The notes: generated from the letters alone by a model not told the origin. A stretch of DNA of 64,000 nucleotides from Bacteroidota bacterium (GCA_020048915.1 JAIFLU010000191.1:1-64000); one strand, 5' to 3'; shown: positions 10,101 to 18,690, numbered from the stretch's first letter. Numbers and translations are program-made.

Positions 10101-12003
10101 CGTTTAGGGCAACATCGGCTTCAATGTCGGCAGGCACCACTACAGGGATAATAATATAACCGTATTTCTTGCCTGGCGATTTGCGCATTACACGGCCAAC
10201 AGATTGCACCACATCCACCTGCGAGTTACGTGCCGAAAGAAACAAAACAGCATCTAACGAAGGAACATCGACACCCTCGCTCAAACAACGTACATTGGTA
10301 AGAATACGACATTCGTTATTTTCAATATCTTCTTTAAGCCAGCCCAGCAATTCGTCGCGTTGGGGTGCGCTCATGGTGCCGTCAATATGATTTGATGCTG
10401 TGGTTACCATTTGTTCCTGTTTCTCGGCAGGGAGCGAACCTAAATAGGCTTCGGTAGAGGTGTTGAATGTAGTTGTGATTTTTTTCGATATGGCAATGCT
10501 TTGGCAAAATGCCACGGCACGTCTCATGGGTTCAGGGTCGGTGGCTTTGATAATACCTTCGTCGCCCAGTATTTGTTTTGATAGTGCGTTGATACAGCCA
10601 ATGAGCTTTGAAGCATCATCGGTATTTATTTCGCTGTCTTTACTCGTAATGATATTTTGAACAGCGGGCGGAATGTCTTTTTCATTTAAGGTTAGAATTA
10701 GAACCTTATAATCGGTAAGCAAGCCCTTTTCAACAGCTTCGCCAAAACCGATACGGTATATTTCTTCGCCATACATTGAAATGTCGTCCATGGAACAAAG
10801 TACGGCTTCTGCTTGTGCAGCTTTGCTTTTAACATTATCGTCGTACAAACGAGGTGTGGCGGTCATGTACAGGCGTTTCTTTGCTTTTAGAAAATCCTTC
10901 TCGTGGACTTTTGTAAAAGCCGATTCGTCTTCGTTCGACAAGGTAACACCAGTTGTACGGTGAGCTTCGTCGCAAATAATTAAATCGAATACTCCAAAAC
11001 CGTTATTGGCATTAATCAATTCTTTTTGTGCACGGGCAATTACTTCAATGGATTGATAAGTTGAGAAAACAACAGTCATTCCCTCTTTGCCATTTTTTTT
11101 AATATGGTTGAATTGATTGAGAATGTCCTTAGTATTAGTAGAAGCTGGCAATGCCAAATCGACCACACTGAAACTGTCGGAATCTTCGTTCCTGTTTTTT
11201 TTACGTGATATTTCTGGGTCTGAACAAATACATATTGCGTTAATGGGTTCTTTGGCATCGGCACTCCATTCACGAAGCGTTTGACCTAACAAAGAAATAG
11301 AAGGCACCAAAAATAAAATAAGTCCTTTGCCATTGGTTTCATTTTCGGCAATGCGAAGCGAATTAAAGGTTTTACCTGTTCCGCAAGCCATAATGAGCTT
11401 GCCACGGTCGGCCGTTTTAAAATGTTCGTGGGTTTTGTCCAACGCTTCTTTTTGATGTTGGCGAAGTTCTTTTTTTGGTGTGCGTGAAGTTTCGCCAGTT
11501 ATTCCGTTGTCGAGTTTTTCCCAATCAACAGGGGCTTGGTCTAAATCGTAAAGGTTAATTCGTGTAACAGGTGGATTCTGATTTTTAATTGCTTCGGTAG
11601 CATTTATACCCCATTTGTTGGTTGTTGAAATCCAAAGTCGGTGCGAGAAACTAACGGTTTGCATGTTCTCGTTAGGAAACTCCCTGCTCGATGTTGATAG
11701 GAAAGAATCAACAGCGGGTTTATCAATTGAAGAATCTTCCTGAAAGCATTTACATTGAATAGCCCAATAATCGCCATCGTGTGTAAGGGCAACTAAATCT
11801 ATTCCAGTATCGTGTCCGCCGAGGTCGCTTTTACCATGAAATTCATTCCAGAGCCAAACATGCTTAAACTTAAAACAATATGTGGGGTCGGTCTGTAAAT
11901 ATGCTTGCATCAATCGTTCAAAACGGTTTCCTTTATCACGTTCGGAAAAAGCTATTTTACGGTATTGGTCAAGTATTGAACGAAAAGAGGTTTTGTTTGA
12001 CAT
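7093..12003 (-). CDS. Type ISP restriction-modification enzyme (nuclease-helicase-methylase single polypeptide)
   Basis: One chain of about 1,636 residues carries all activities of an LlaGI/LlaBIII-type enzyme. Numbered from a TTG five codons upstream: an Mrr-like nuclease (D70, 'GIDLV' 72-76, 'QCK' 88-90), a superfamily 2 translocase (Walker A 'CGTGKT' about 212-217, 'DEAH' 350-353, 'TATPR', motif VI 'QSVGRVMR'), a helical coupler, and an N6-adenine methyltransferase (motif I 'DPFTGTG' near 923, motif IV 'NPPY' near 1038) followed by a long target-recognition region. Family members methylate one strand of an asymmetric site and cut after translocation-driven collision. I prefer the ATG at 12003 over the TTG at 12018. 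All core motifs are intact, so it is probably active. No separate specificity subunit is needed. Confidence 0.93.
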   Translation of the reverse strand: MSNKTSFRSILDQYRKIAFSERDKGNRFERLMQAYLQTDPTYCFKFKHVWLWNEFHGKSDLGGHDTGIDLVALTHDGDYWAIQCKCFQEDSSIDKPAVDSFLSTSSREFPNENMQTVSFSHRLWISTTNKWGINATEAIKNQNPPVTRINLYDLDQAPVDWEKLDNGITGETSRTPKKELRQHQKEALDKTHEHFKTADRGKLIMACGTGKTFNSLRIAENETNGKGLILFLVPSISLLGQTLREWSADAKEPINAICICSDPEISRKKNRNEDSDSFSVVDLALPASTNTKDILNQFNHIKKNGKEGMTVVFSTYQSIEVIARAQKELINANNGFGVFDLIICDEAHRTTGVTLSNEDESAFTKVHEKDFLKAKKRLYMTATPRLYDDNVKSKAAQAEAVLCSMDDISMYGEEIYRIGFGEAVEKGLLTDYKVLILTLNEKDIPPAVQNIITSKDSEINTDDASKLIGCINALSKQILGDEGIIKATDPEPMRRAVAFCQSIAISKKITTTFNTSTEAYLGSLPAEKQEQMVTTASNHIDGTMSAPQRDELLGWLKEDIENNECRILTNVRCLSEGVDVPSLDAVLFLSARNSQVDVVQSVGRVMRKSPGKKYGYIIIPVVVPADIEADVALNDNERYKVVWTVLNALRAHDDRFNATVNKIELNRKKPDNILVGRPEYTFDTDGTPFVAEPQAEYGKTKTIGEQLAIQFEQLQNVVFARMVNKVGDRRYWEEWAKDVAKIAERYIERITRLIHDDEPHRKAFAEFLSGLQKNINPSISESEAIEMLSQHIVTKPVFEALFEGYSFVKNNPISVSIQSMLDLLEAGAIEKDSEILQKFYESVKSRAAGIDNAEGKQRIIIELYDKFFKTAFPKMVEKLGIVYTPVEVVDFIIHSVNYILQKEFGRSISDENIHLLDPFTGTGTFVTRLLQSGLIELQDLERKYRHELHANEIVLLAYYIAAINIENAYHDQTPDPDDGIGKAKYTPFDGIVLTDTFQLGETDESEKLFSEMFPQNSNRVAAQKKAPLRVIMGNPPYSFGQKSANDNAQNQKYLKLDSRITSTYAAETNANNKNSLYNSYIKAFRWSTDRLDINGGIISFISDGGWITNNSMQGFRKCLEKEFSSIYVFDLRGDAHGQGEYRKKEAGNVFGSGSRSAISITLLVKKPDTNSSKSNIYYCNIGDYLSREEKLHIISEFASIESSKMVWQTIVPNHHGDWISLRNDSFQTFIPLGDKENKQNLQTFFVPFYSNGLKTQRDAWCYNSSKSKLEIKINELLDFYNEQTTLYLKTKLNNSDLNIKQFISYDSLKISWTRALEWDAEKGKYHDFKSGELVTSSYRPFFKQILYFSRALNEMVYQIPKLFPNPHLDNIVICVSGLGGNKESSTIITNIIPDLNILDAGAQCFPLYVYEEHKKEQKSLFDSGESDSDYIRRDGVSDFILDRAKKQYGKNVSKEDIFYYVYGFLHSPEYRTAFASDLKKMLPRIPLVDDVKDFWALSKAGRKLADLHLNYETVKPADVVKVVEPVETTASIYKVDKMRFPSKDDKSRIIYNSQITIENIPAEAYEYIVNGKSAIEWIMERYQVTIHKDSGIKNDPNDWAIEVGNPRYILDLLLSIIRVSVETVEIVKGLPKLRFE
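7106..7195. repeat. Direct repeat flanking the RhuM gene (second copy 5935-6024)
   Basis: The last 30 codons of the type ISP gene are repeated on the other side of the RhuM gene at 5935-6024 with about 89% identity over 90 bp in the same orientation. Both copies keep the coding frame to their stop codons. This is compatible with RhuM having entered by recombination between two related restriction genes. Confidence 0.8.
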
Positions 12004-12018
12004 ATAATCAAAATCCAA

Positions 12019-12366
12019 ATGTTTATTATTTTGCTAATGTAAGCAAATCGGTATTTAAAATGCAATGTCGCAAGGGTAAGAAAACTCATGCTTTTTATAA
12101 ATGTTTCGACAGGCACAGCATCGGGCAATCGGCATGTAATCACTGAGGCCAGTCTATCAAATTATCCATCCTTTCTTGTACATTCCAAAATGTAGTTTTT
12201 ATAGGTATGAATTTCGATGGAGCTTCTGTTTATGTGGCTACTAATTAGTCTTATACTGCTGTTGGCATTCCGTTTGACACTGTTTAGAAAAGGGTGAGGA
12301 AACGGATGTTAACCTTTCCTAATCATTCGTAGCTTGAAGAGGTATAACAATTAAAAATTGAGTAAT
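12019..12366 (+). promoter_or_regulatory. Intergenic region with candidate sigma-54 promoter (12263-12278) and upstream palindrome (12179-12194)
   Basis: This 348-bp gap separates the divergent restriction gene from the nif-linked cassette. TGGCATTCCGTTTGAC at 12263-12278 has the -24 GG and the -12 G at the correct sigma-54 spacing, but the -12 'GC' reads 'GA', so it is a weak match. A perfect 6-bp-arm palindrome, TACATTCCAAAATGTA, lies at 12179-12194, about 84 bp upstream, where an activator site would be expected. The remaining sequence shows no gene. Confidence 0.4.
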
Positions 12367-12753
12367 ATGAAAATCGCATTCCCATTGATGAGTGAAAACG
12401 AATTAGCAGACGATTTTGCCAATTCCAGGTATATAGGATTTTACGACGAATCCGATAAGCAAACTGAAATAATTCCTTTGAAAGTTTTGGAGAAAAAATT
12501 AGGTACCGGGCTTTTCCCCGAAAATTTAATTTCGAACAATCTGTCAGCAATTGTAAGCCAGCAATTTAATATACTTATGCTGCGAATTCTTAAGGATTAT
12601 GGCATTAAAGCCCTTCAGGCAAATGGCAGTAATTTACAAGCAAATATTCATGCATTCGATTCCGGTGAACTTCTCCCCTTTAATCTATATAAATCAATTT
12701 TCGGAGAACAATGCGGTACGGGCTGTTCTTCGTGTAATTCATCCTGTTCTTAA
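12367..12753 (+). CDS. NifX/NifB-type iron-molybdenum cluster-binding protein with Cys-rich tail
   Basis: The 128-residue product opens with 'MKIAFPLMSENELADDFANSRYIGF'-type sequence, the fold start of the dinitrogenase iron-molybdenum cofactor-binding domain seen in NifX, NafY and the C-terminal part of NifB, and continues with 'ILKDYGIKALQANGSNLQ'. It ends in an unusual tail with four cysteines (CGTGCSSCNSSC). Domain relatives carry NifB-co or FeMoco between scaffold proteins. I infer a cofactor or Fe-S cluster carrier or sensor for the nitrogenase encoded 1 kb downstream. The start is the ATG at 12367; a TTG three codons upstream is also open. It is first of three tightly spaced genes (gaps of 10 and 4 bp). 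Confidence 0.72.
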   Translation: MKIAFPLMSENELADDFANSRYIGFYDESDKQTEIIPLKVLEKKLGTGLFPENLISNNLSAIVSQQFNILMLRILKDYGIKALQANGSNLQANIHAFDSGELLPFNLYKSIFGEQCGTGCSSCNSSCS

Positions 12754-12763
12754 TTATACTATT

Positions 12764-13018
12764 ATGTCTATAAATAGTGCAATCAGTTTAATTGGTGCAG
12801 TCGATTCTGCTCACGAACTACGAGAGAAGCTTAATCACTGTAACGGGCAGGGCGAATTTAACGATTGCCTGATTTCGAATGGCTTTAGTTTTACAAAAGA
12901 TGAATTTGAAGACGCTGTTAGGCTGCTTCATCTGCGATGCCAGGAACAGGAAGATGCCGAACTGATTCTCGAAAAAGCCATGTGGCTCCGTTTTTTAATT
13001 CAAACAAATGAATACTAG
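12764..13018 (+). CDS. Nif11 family protein
   Basis: The 84-residue protein begins 'MSINSAISLIGAVDSAHELREK', contains 'GFSFTKDEFEDAVR' and is mostly helical. This is the pattern of the Nif11 domain, first noted near nif genes in diazotrophs and later as leader peptides of some ribosomal peptides. Molecular function is unknown. No double-Gly cleavage motif or Cys/Ser/Thr-rich core follows the domain, so a RiPP precursor role is unlikely. It starts 10 bp after the NifX-like gene and ends 4 bp before the next gene, so the three are probably cotranscribed. Confidence 0.65.
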   Translation: MSINSAISLIGAVDSAHELREKLNHCNGQGEFNDCLISNGFSFTKDEFEDAVRLLHLRCQEQEDAELILEKAMWLRFLIQTNEY

Positions 13019-13022
13019 TAAT

Positions 13023-13343
13023 ATGACAAAAATACAATTTCGCCCGTTAGGAGAAGTCCTTGAAATCATTCAACAAATAGGGTTCGATATTTCCTATGCT
13101 TACGACGATTTGCTATTCTCGGAGCACAATGTATTTATCATTCGGTTCGATCAGTCGAGCAATAAAAAATTGTGGCTCTATTTTAATGAAGATTGCGACC
13201 TTGTTAGGAGAGAATCCATTGGAAATCAACTAAAAAATGCATACCTCTCAAAAAAGATTGAGATACACCATGGAGGTTTATTTTCAGTTCAACAAATCGA
13301 AGGAAAAGAAGAACTTGAGCTAAAGTTTTTTGAAGCAGTATAA
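13023..13343 (+). CDS. Uncharacterised nif-linked protein
   Basis: A 106-residue soluble protein beginning 'MTKIQFRPLGEVLEIIQQIGF'. I do not recognise a family. It looks like a compact alpha/beta protein (a helix after residue 8, then 'NVFIIRFD' and 'KLWLYFNED' strands) with one Cys, no signal peptide and no membrane segment. The ATG at 13023 lies 4 bp after the Nif11 stop; an ATG at 13008 inside the Nif11 gene is also in frame. It is last in the cassette and is followed by a hairpin terminator, so its role is probably tied to its two upstream partners. Confidence 0.6.
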   Translation: MTKIQFRPLGEVLEIIQQIGFDISYAYDDLLFSEHNVFIIRFDQSSNKKLWLYFNEDCDLVRRESIGNQLKNAYLSKKIEIHHGGLFSVQQIEGKEELELKFFEAV

Positions 13344-13361
13344 ATATTCCCCCAATTCTAA

Positions 13362-13399
13362 AATAATACCTGCCGGATTAAAATTCGACAGGTATTATT
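13362..13399 (+). terminator. Hairpin terminator after the nif-linked cassette
   Basis: AATAATACCTGCCG and CGACAGGTATTATT form a 14-bp stem with one G-U type mismatch and a 10-nt loop, followed by ATTTTACC. It lies 18 bp after the stop of the third cassette gene and separates this operon from nifH. Confidence 0.65.
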
Positions 13400-13440
13400 A
13401 TTTTACCCCCTTAAATAATCTATATAAAAATTCAAAAAAC

Positions 13441-13482
13441 TACATATATGTAATTTTGATATAAAATAATTACATCATTGTA
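13441..13482 (+). promoter_or_regulatory. Paired TACA-N4-TGTA palindromes upstream of the nifH promoter
   Basis: TACATATATGTA (13441-13452) and TACATCATTGTA (13471-13482) are spaced exactly 30 bp start to start, about three helical turns. They end 123 bp before the sigma-54 promoter, a normal distance for enhancer-type activator sites. They do not fit the classic NifA TGT-N10-ACA site. The binding protein is not identified here. Confidence 0.5.
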
Positions 13483-13574
13483 GCGAATAATATATCAAAA
13501 TATAGTATTTACCCCTAAAATAAATAAAAAATGAATATTTTTTTTAATTCATTTTCAAATAGTTAGTCCTATAA

Positions 13575-14486
<912 letters not shown>

Positions 14487-14490
14487 GAAT

Positions 14491-14518
14491 CTAGCAGGAA
14501 GCCTTGAAATGATGCTAG
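14491..14518 (+). other. Small hairpin after nifH
   Basis: CTAGCA (14491-14496) and TGCTAG (14513-14518) can pair five bases after the nifH stop. There is no U-tract, so it is more likely an mRNA-stability or attenuating element that keeps nifH transcript in excess than a full terminator. Confidence 0.35.
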
Positions 14519-14566
14519 TTATAAAAGAATAAGTAAGAAAAATATTAACAAATAAAACCATCAGTC

Positions 14567-14893
14567 ATGTTATTAATAAGAGCAATTGTACGCCCAGAAA
14601 AATCTTCGGTAGTAATGAAGGCGCTTTTTGAGGCCGGTTTTCCTGCCGTAACAAAAATGGCAGTATTTGGCCGTGGTAAACAGCGTGGATTAAAAGTTGG
14701 AAATATCACTTATGACGAATTGCCAAAAGAGCTTTTGCTCATCGCAATTAAAGATTCAGATAAAGATTTTGTGATTACCACCATTATTGATGCCGCCCGT
14801 ACCAGTGAGAAAGGTGCTTTTGGAGATGGTAAAATCTTCATCACCCCAATTACGGAGACCTATACTATTTCTAACGGTATAAAAGAGGTTTAG
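14567..14893 (+). CDS. nifI1: Nitrogen regulatory P-II-like protein NifI1
   Basis: A 108-residue GlnB-family protein ('LIRAIVRPEKSSVVMKALFEAGFPAVTKMAVFGRGKQRG', 'GAFGDGKIFITPI'). The T-loop region lacks the Tyr uridylylation context of classical GlnB and matches the NifI1 type. In methanogens NifI1 and NifI2 form a complex that binds NifDK and blocks the NifH docking site until 2-oxoglutarate and ATP rise. Its place directly after nifH supports the same switch-off role here. Confidence 0.92.
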   Translation: MLLIRAIVRPEKSSVVMKALFEAGFPAVTKMAVFGRGKQRGLKVGNITYDELPKELLLIAIKDSDKDFVITTIIDAARTSEKGAFGDGKIFITPITETYTISNGIKEV

Positions 14894-15068
14894 TACGCTT
14901 AACTCAAATAGAAATGGGTATTTCAAAAGACAAGCATCTGTCATGGCAAATTTATTTATAAATAAAAAATGAACTCATGAAACATCCATTTTTAGTTACC
15001 AAACACACAAGGGAATGACTATAAGGATGTTCCATCTGACCTTAATCTAACAATAAAAAATAAAACAG

Positions 15069-15449
15069 ATGAAATTAATACTTGCAATAATTCGCATTGC
15101 CAAGATGAACGAAACCAAGCAGGCACTTTCAGATGCAGGTCTTCCTTCGTTCACAGCTATGGGAGTGTTAGGAAGGGGACGCGGACGGGGAGAAGGTCAA
15201 AATTTCCAGGAAGTAATTAGTAATCCCCTAAACCAGGAAGCCCTGAAGCAAATTGGCCCCGAGCCCCGGTTAAAATCAAAACGGCTTATCACCCTGGTGG
15301 TTCCCGAAAGCAAAAAAGATCAGGCTATTGAAACAATCATTAAGGTAAATCAGACCCATAATAGCGGAGATGGAAAGATATTCGTAGTGGAAGCTTTGGA
15401 TTCCATCCGGGTTCGCACCGGCGAAAGAGGCGAAATCACACTAGATTAA
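15069..15449 (+). CDS. nifI2: Nitrogen regulatory P-II-like protein NifI2
   Basis: A 126-residue P-II paralogue with the longer NifI2 T-loop ('GVLGRGRGRGEGQNFQEVISNP', about residues 36-57) and the conserved 'GDGKIFVVEALDSIRVRTGERG' end. NifI2 senses 2-oxoglutarate and forms the regulatory heteromer with NifI1 that inhibits NifDK. It ends 15 bp before nifD. The 175-bp gap after nifI1 is unusually wide for this pair and holds no gene. Confidence 0.92.
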   Translation: MKLILAIIRIAKMNETKQALSDAGLPSFTAMGVLGRGRGRGEGQNFQEVISNPLNQEALKQIGPEPRLKSKRLITLVVPESKKDQAIETIIKVNQTHNSGDGKIFVVEALDSIRVRTGERGEITLD

Positions 15450-15464
15450 AAGCAGGAGGTAAAA

Positions 15465-17075
15465 ATGGCTAAAATTGAGATGGATCCACAACGTTGGAAA
15501 CAGGAGGTATTGAAAAAGTACCCGTCGAAGGTTGCTAAAAAGCGCGAAAAATCAATAATGGTGCACGAAGGTGCAGATAATATTAAGCCTATTCAGGCAA
15601 ATGTACGCACCATTCCGGGCATTATCACTCAAAGGGGATGTACCTATGCGGGCTGTAAGGGTGTTGTACTTGGGCCTACACGCGATATTGTCAACCTGGT
15701 CCATGGACCAATCGGATGTAGTTTTTATGCATGGCTTACCCGTCGTAACCAGACATTACCGCCTACTCCCGATTCCCCAAACTATATGATGTACTCTTTT
15801 TCGACCGATATGCAAGATTCTAACATTGTGTTTGGTGGAGAAATTAAACTGAAACAAGCTTGCCGCGAAGCGTTTGAATTGTTCAAACCAAAAGCCATAG
15901 GTATCTTTTCAACCTGCCCGGTTGGTTTAATTGGCGACGACGTACATGCAGTAGCCCGCGAAATGAAGGAAGAACTGGGAATAAATATTTTTGGTTTCAG
16001 CTGCGAAGGGTATAAAGGCGTTAGCCAAAGTGCCGGTCACCATATTGCCAATAATGCACTTGTTAAACACGTAATTGGATTGACCGACAAAGCCGTGGAA
16101 GGGAAATATAAAATTAACATGTTGGGAGAATATAACATTGGAGGCGATGCATTTGAATTAGAACGCATTCTCGACAAATGCGGTATCTCTTTGAACTCCT
16201 CTTTCAGCGGAAACTCAACCATGGAGCAATTCGAACGTGCACATATGGCCGATCTGAATGTGGTTATGTGTCACCGGTCAATTAACTATGTGGCCGAAAT
16301 GATGGAGAAAAAATACGGAATACCCTGGTTTAAGGTAAATTTTATTGGAGCAGAAGCTTCCGCAAAATCATTGCGTAAAATTGCCGATTACTTTGGGGAT
16401 CAGGACTTGAAAAATCGTGTAGAGGAAGTTATTGCCGAAGAACTCGCTATTGTAAAAAAATCGATCGACGAAATAAAACCTCGTACCGATGGTAAAATGG
16501 CCATGTTATTCGTGGGAGGCTCCCGTGCTCATCATTATCAGGAGTTGTTTAACGAGTTGGGAATGTCGACTCTATCGGCAGGCTATGAGTTTGGGCACCG
16601 CGACGACTACGAAGGCCGCCGGGTAATCCCTACCATCACCATTGATGCTGATAGCCGCAACATAGAAGAACTCACCGTGGAAGCCGATCCAATGAAATTC
16701 AAGCCCCGCAAAACCGAAGAGGAGCTGAAAGCTTTAGAAGCGCTCGATTTTAATGGGTACGATGGAATGTTGGCCGAAATGGCAAAAGGAACGTTGATCA
16801 TCGACGATTTAAGCCATTACGAAATGGAAAAGCTGATTGAGATCTACCATCCGGATGTGTTTTGTGCCGGGATTAAAGAAAAATATTGTGTGCAGAAAAT
16901 GGGTATTCCGCTGAAACAGCTACACAGCTACGATTATGGCGGACCCTATGCCGGATTTGAAGGAGCCGTTAATTTTTATAAGGATATTGATATGATAGTA
17001 AATACCAGTATCTGGAAGATGATTAAAGCCCCTTGGGAAGCTGAGCCTGTAATTGAAGCTGAATATGCAGCGTAA
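15465..17075 (+). CDS. nifD: Nitrogenase molybdenum-iron protein alpha chain
   Basis: The 536-residue NifD carries P-cluster cysteines C59, C85 and C151, His192 within 'SQSAGHHIAN' (equivalent to His195 of Azotobacter), the FeMoco ligand C269 ('VVMCHRSINY') and the second FeMoco ligand His486 ('LKQLHSYDYGGPY'). The Val of 'AGCKGVVLGP' matches alpha-Val70. It is longer than Azotobacter NifD because of an insertion between about residues 380 and 450, typical of the clostridial/NifI-containing lineages. The start ATG sits behind a strong AGGAGG. Residue context is that of a Mo enzyme rather than AnfD or VnfD. Confidence 0.97.
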   Translation: MAKIEMDPQRWKQEVLKKYPSKVAKKREKSIMVHEGADNIKPIQANVRTIPGIITQRGCTYAGCKGVVLGPTRDIVNLVHGPIGCSFYAWLTRRNQTLPPTPDSPNYMMYSFSTDMQDSNIVFGGEIKLKQACREAFELFKPKAIGIFSTCPVGLIGDDVHAVAREMKEELGINIFGFSCEGYKGVSQSAGHHIANNALVKHVIGLTDKAVEGKYKINMLGEYNIGGDAFELERILDKCGISLNSSFSGNSTMEQFERAHMADLNVVMCHRSINYVAEMMEKKYGIPWFKVNFIGAEASAKSLRKIADYFGDQDLKNRVEEVIAEELAIVKKSIDEIKPRTDGKMAMLFVGGSRAHHYQELFNELGMSTLSAGYEFGHRDDYEGRRVIPTITIDADSRNIEELTVEADPMKFKPRKTEEELKALEALDFNGYDGMLAEMAKGTLIIDDLSHYEMEKLIEIYHPDVFCAGIKEKYCVQKMGIPLKQLHSYDYGGPYAGFEGAVNFYKDIDMIVNTSIWKMIKAPWEAEPVIEAEYAA

Positions 17076-17076
17076 A

Positions 17077-17145
17077 TAGTCGTAAGTAGTAAGTCAGTAG
17101 TCGATAGACAAATATATAATACTTACGACTAAATACTTACGACTA
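17077..17145. repeat. AGTCGTAAGT-type inverted repeat between nifD and nifK
   Basis: TAGTCGTAAGTA (17077-17088) is complementary to two copies of TACTTACGACTA (17120-17131 and 17134-17145), so alternative hairpins can form in the nifD-nifK spacer. The same core recurs at 18566, 18580, 23029, 27727 and 27748. Confidence 0.75.
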
Positions 17146-17179
17146 ATGACTCAATTCTAACCCTTTAAAATTAAATAAT

Positions 17180-18562
17180 ATGTTACTTCGACATACAACC
17201 GATAAAATCATCGACCGGGAAGCGTTGACAATAAACCCGGCAAAAACCTGTCAGCCGATAGGTGCCATGTACGCGGCCTTGGGTATTCATGGCTGCCTTC
17301 CTCATAGTCATGGTTCGCAGGGATGTTGTTCATACCACCGTACTGCCCTAACCCGGCATTATAAGGAACCGGTGATGGCATCCACCAGTTCGTTTACCGA
17401 AGGATCTTCGGTATTTGGTGGACAAGCAAACCTTTTACAAGCTGTTGAAACCATTTTTGCAGTTTACAATCCCGATATCATTGCCGTACACACCACTTGT
17501 TTGTCCGAAACTATCGGCGACGATGTGAACCAAATCGCACAAAAGGCTCGTGACGATGGCAAGGTTCCGGCTGGCAAATACCTGATTCATTGCAACACCC
17601 CGAGTTATGTGGGCTCGCATGTTACCGGATATGCCAACATGGTAACTTCCATGGTTAAACATTTTTCGGCCCGGAGCGCTACCCGCAAAAACCAGGTAAA
17701 TCTGATTACCGGTTGGGTAGAACCAAGCGATATGCGCGAAATTAAACGTCTTGCAACCGAAATGGGGGTTAAAATTGTAATGTTCCCCGATACTTCCGAT
17801 GTCCTGGATACGCCAATGACCGGCAAACATGAATTTTATCCAAAGGGTGGTGTTACCATTCCCGAACTTATCAGCACGGGCGACAGCAAATCTACCATCG
17901 GGTTAGGGCCTTTTTGTACCGAAGATGCAGCAGTATTGCTCGATAATAAGTGTAAGGTAAAATTCGATATGCTCGAATTGCCCATTGGATTGAAAGCAAC
18001 AGATAATTTTATCACTTCGTTAAGTCGGGCAGCCGGGGTTCAGGTGCCGGAATCGATTACTGCCGAGCGTGGTCGACTGATTGATATGGTTACCGACATG
18101 CATAAATACCTGTATGGGAAACGGGTGGCACTTTATGGAGATCCCGATACCCTTGTTCCTCTAACTGAGTTTTTGGTAACACTCGATATGAAACCTGTTT
18201 ACATCGTGAGCGGTACGCCGGGAAAAAAGTTTGAAGCCTCCCTGACAAAAGTTTTAAGTAAGAAAGTACCCGAAGCCAAATTCAAAAATGGGGAACGTGC
18301 CGATATGTATTTGCTCCACCAATGGATCAAAAACGAGCCTGTCGATTTAATCATTGGGAATAGCTATGGGAAGTACATTTCACGCGATGAAGATATTCCC
18401 TTGGTTCGGGTAGGATTCCCAATTACAGATAGGGTTGGGCACAGCTACTTTCCAATAGTTGGCTATAACGGTGCCATGAACCTGGTAACCAAAATGCTGA
18501 ATATGATCCTGGATAAAGAAGACCGCGTTTGTCCTGAGGAAAAGGTTGAGTTAACGATGTAA
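17180..18562 (+). CDS. nifK: Nitrogenase molybdenum-iron protein beta chain
   Basis: The 460-residue NifK pairs with NifD to hold the P-cluster. Cluster cysteines are visible at C24 ('KTCQPIGAMYA'), C49/C50 ('SQGCCSYHRT') and C107 ('HTTCLSETIGDD'), together with 'TPSYVGSHVTGYANM' and 'VRVGFPITDRVGHSYFP'. It lacks the roughly 50-residue N-terminal extension of Azotobacter NifK, as in clostridial and archaeal-type proteins. It lies 104 bp after nifD, separated by the inverted repeat. Confidence 0.97.
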   Translation: MLLRHTTDKIIDREALTINPAKTCQPIGAMYAALGIHGCLPHSHGSQGCCSYHRTALTRHYKEPVMASTSSFTEGSSVFGGQANLLQAVETIFAVYNPDIIAVHTTCLSETIGDDVNQIAQKARDDGKVPAGKYLIHCNTPSYVGSHVTGYANMVTSMVKHFSARSATRKNQVNLITGWVEPSDMREIKRLATEMGVKIVMFPDTSDVLDTPMTGKHEFYPKGGVTIPELISTGDSKSTIGLGPFCTEDAAVLLDNKCKVKFDMLELPIGLKATDNFITSLSRAAGVQVPESITAERGRLIDMVTDMHKYLYGKRVALYGDPDTLVPLTEFLVTLDMKPVYIVSGTPGKKFEASLTKVLSKKVPEAKFKNGERADMYLLHQWIKNEPVDLIIGNSYGKYISRDEDIPLVRVGFPITDRVGHSYFPIVGYNGAMNLVTKMLNMILDKEDRVCPEEKVELTM

Positions 18563-18565
18563 GAA

Positions 18566-18589
18566 AGTCGTAAGTAGTTAGTCGTAAGT
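18566..18589. repeat. AGTCGTAAGT repeat pair between nifK and nifE
   Basis: Two direct copies of AGTCGTAAGT (18566-18575 and 18580-18589) start four bases after the nifK stop. Confidence 0.7.
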
Positions 18590-18690
18590 TGCAAGACAGA
18601 AGGTTTTGTTCCAGAATACTAACGGGGTAGCAACATGCAATTCAATCTGAAACAGCGATTAAAGCAGGATTATAACTAAAAATTTGAAAC

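Noticed and set aside
12764-13018. RiPP precursor peptide with a Nif11 leader
   Set aside because: No GG/GA cleavage motif with a modifiable core follows, and no LanM-, radical-SAM- or peptidase-type maturation gene is adjacent.
15571-17830. Short frames opposite or inside nifD and nifK
   Set aside because: All are shadows of strongly conserved nif coding sequence with no start signals or homology of their own.
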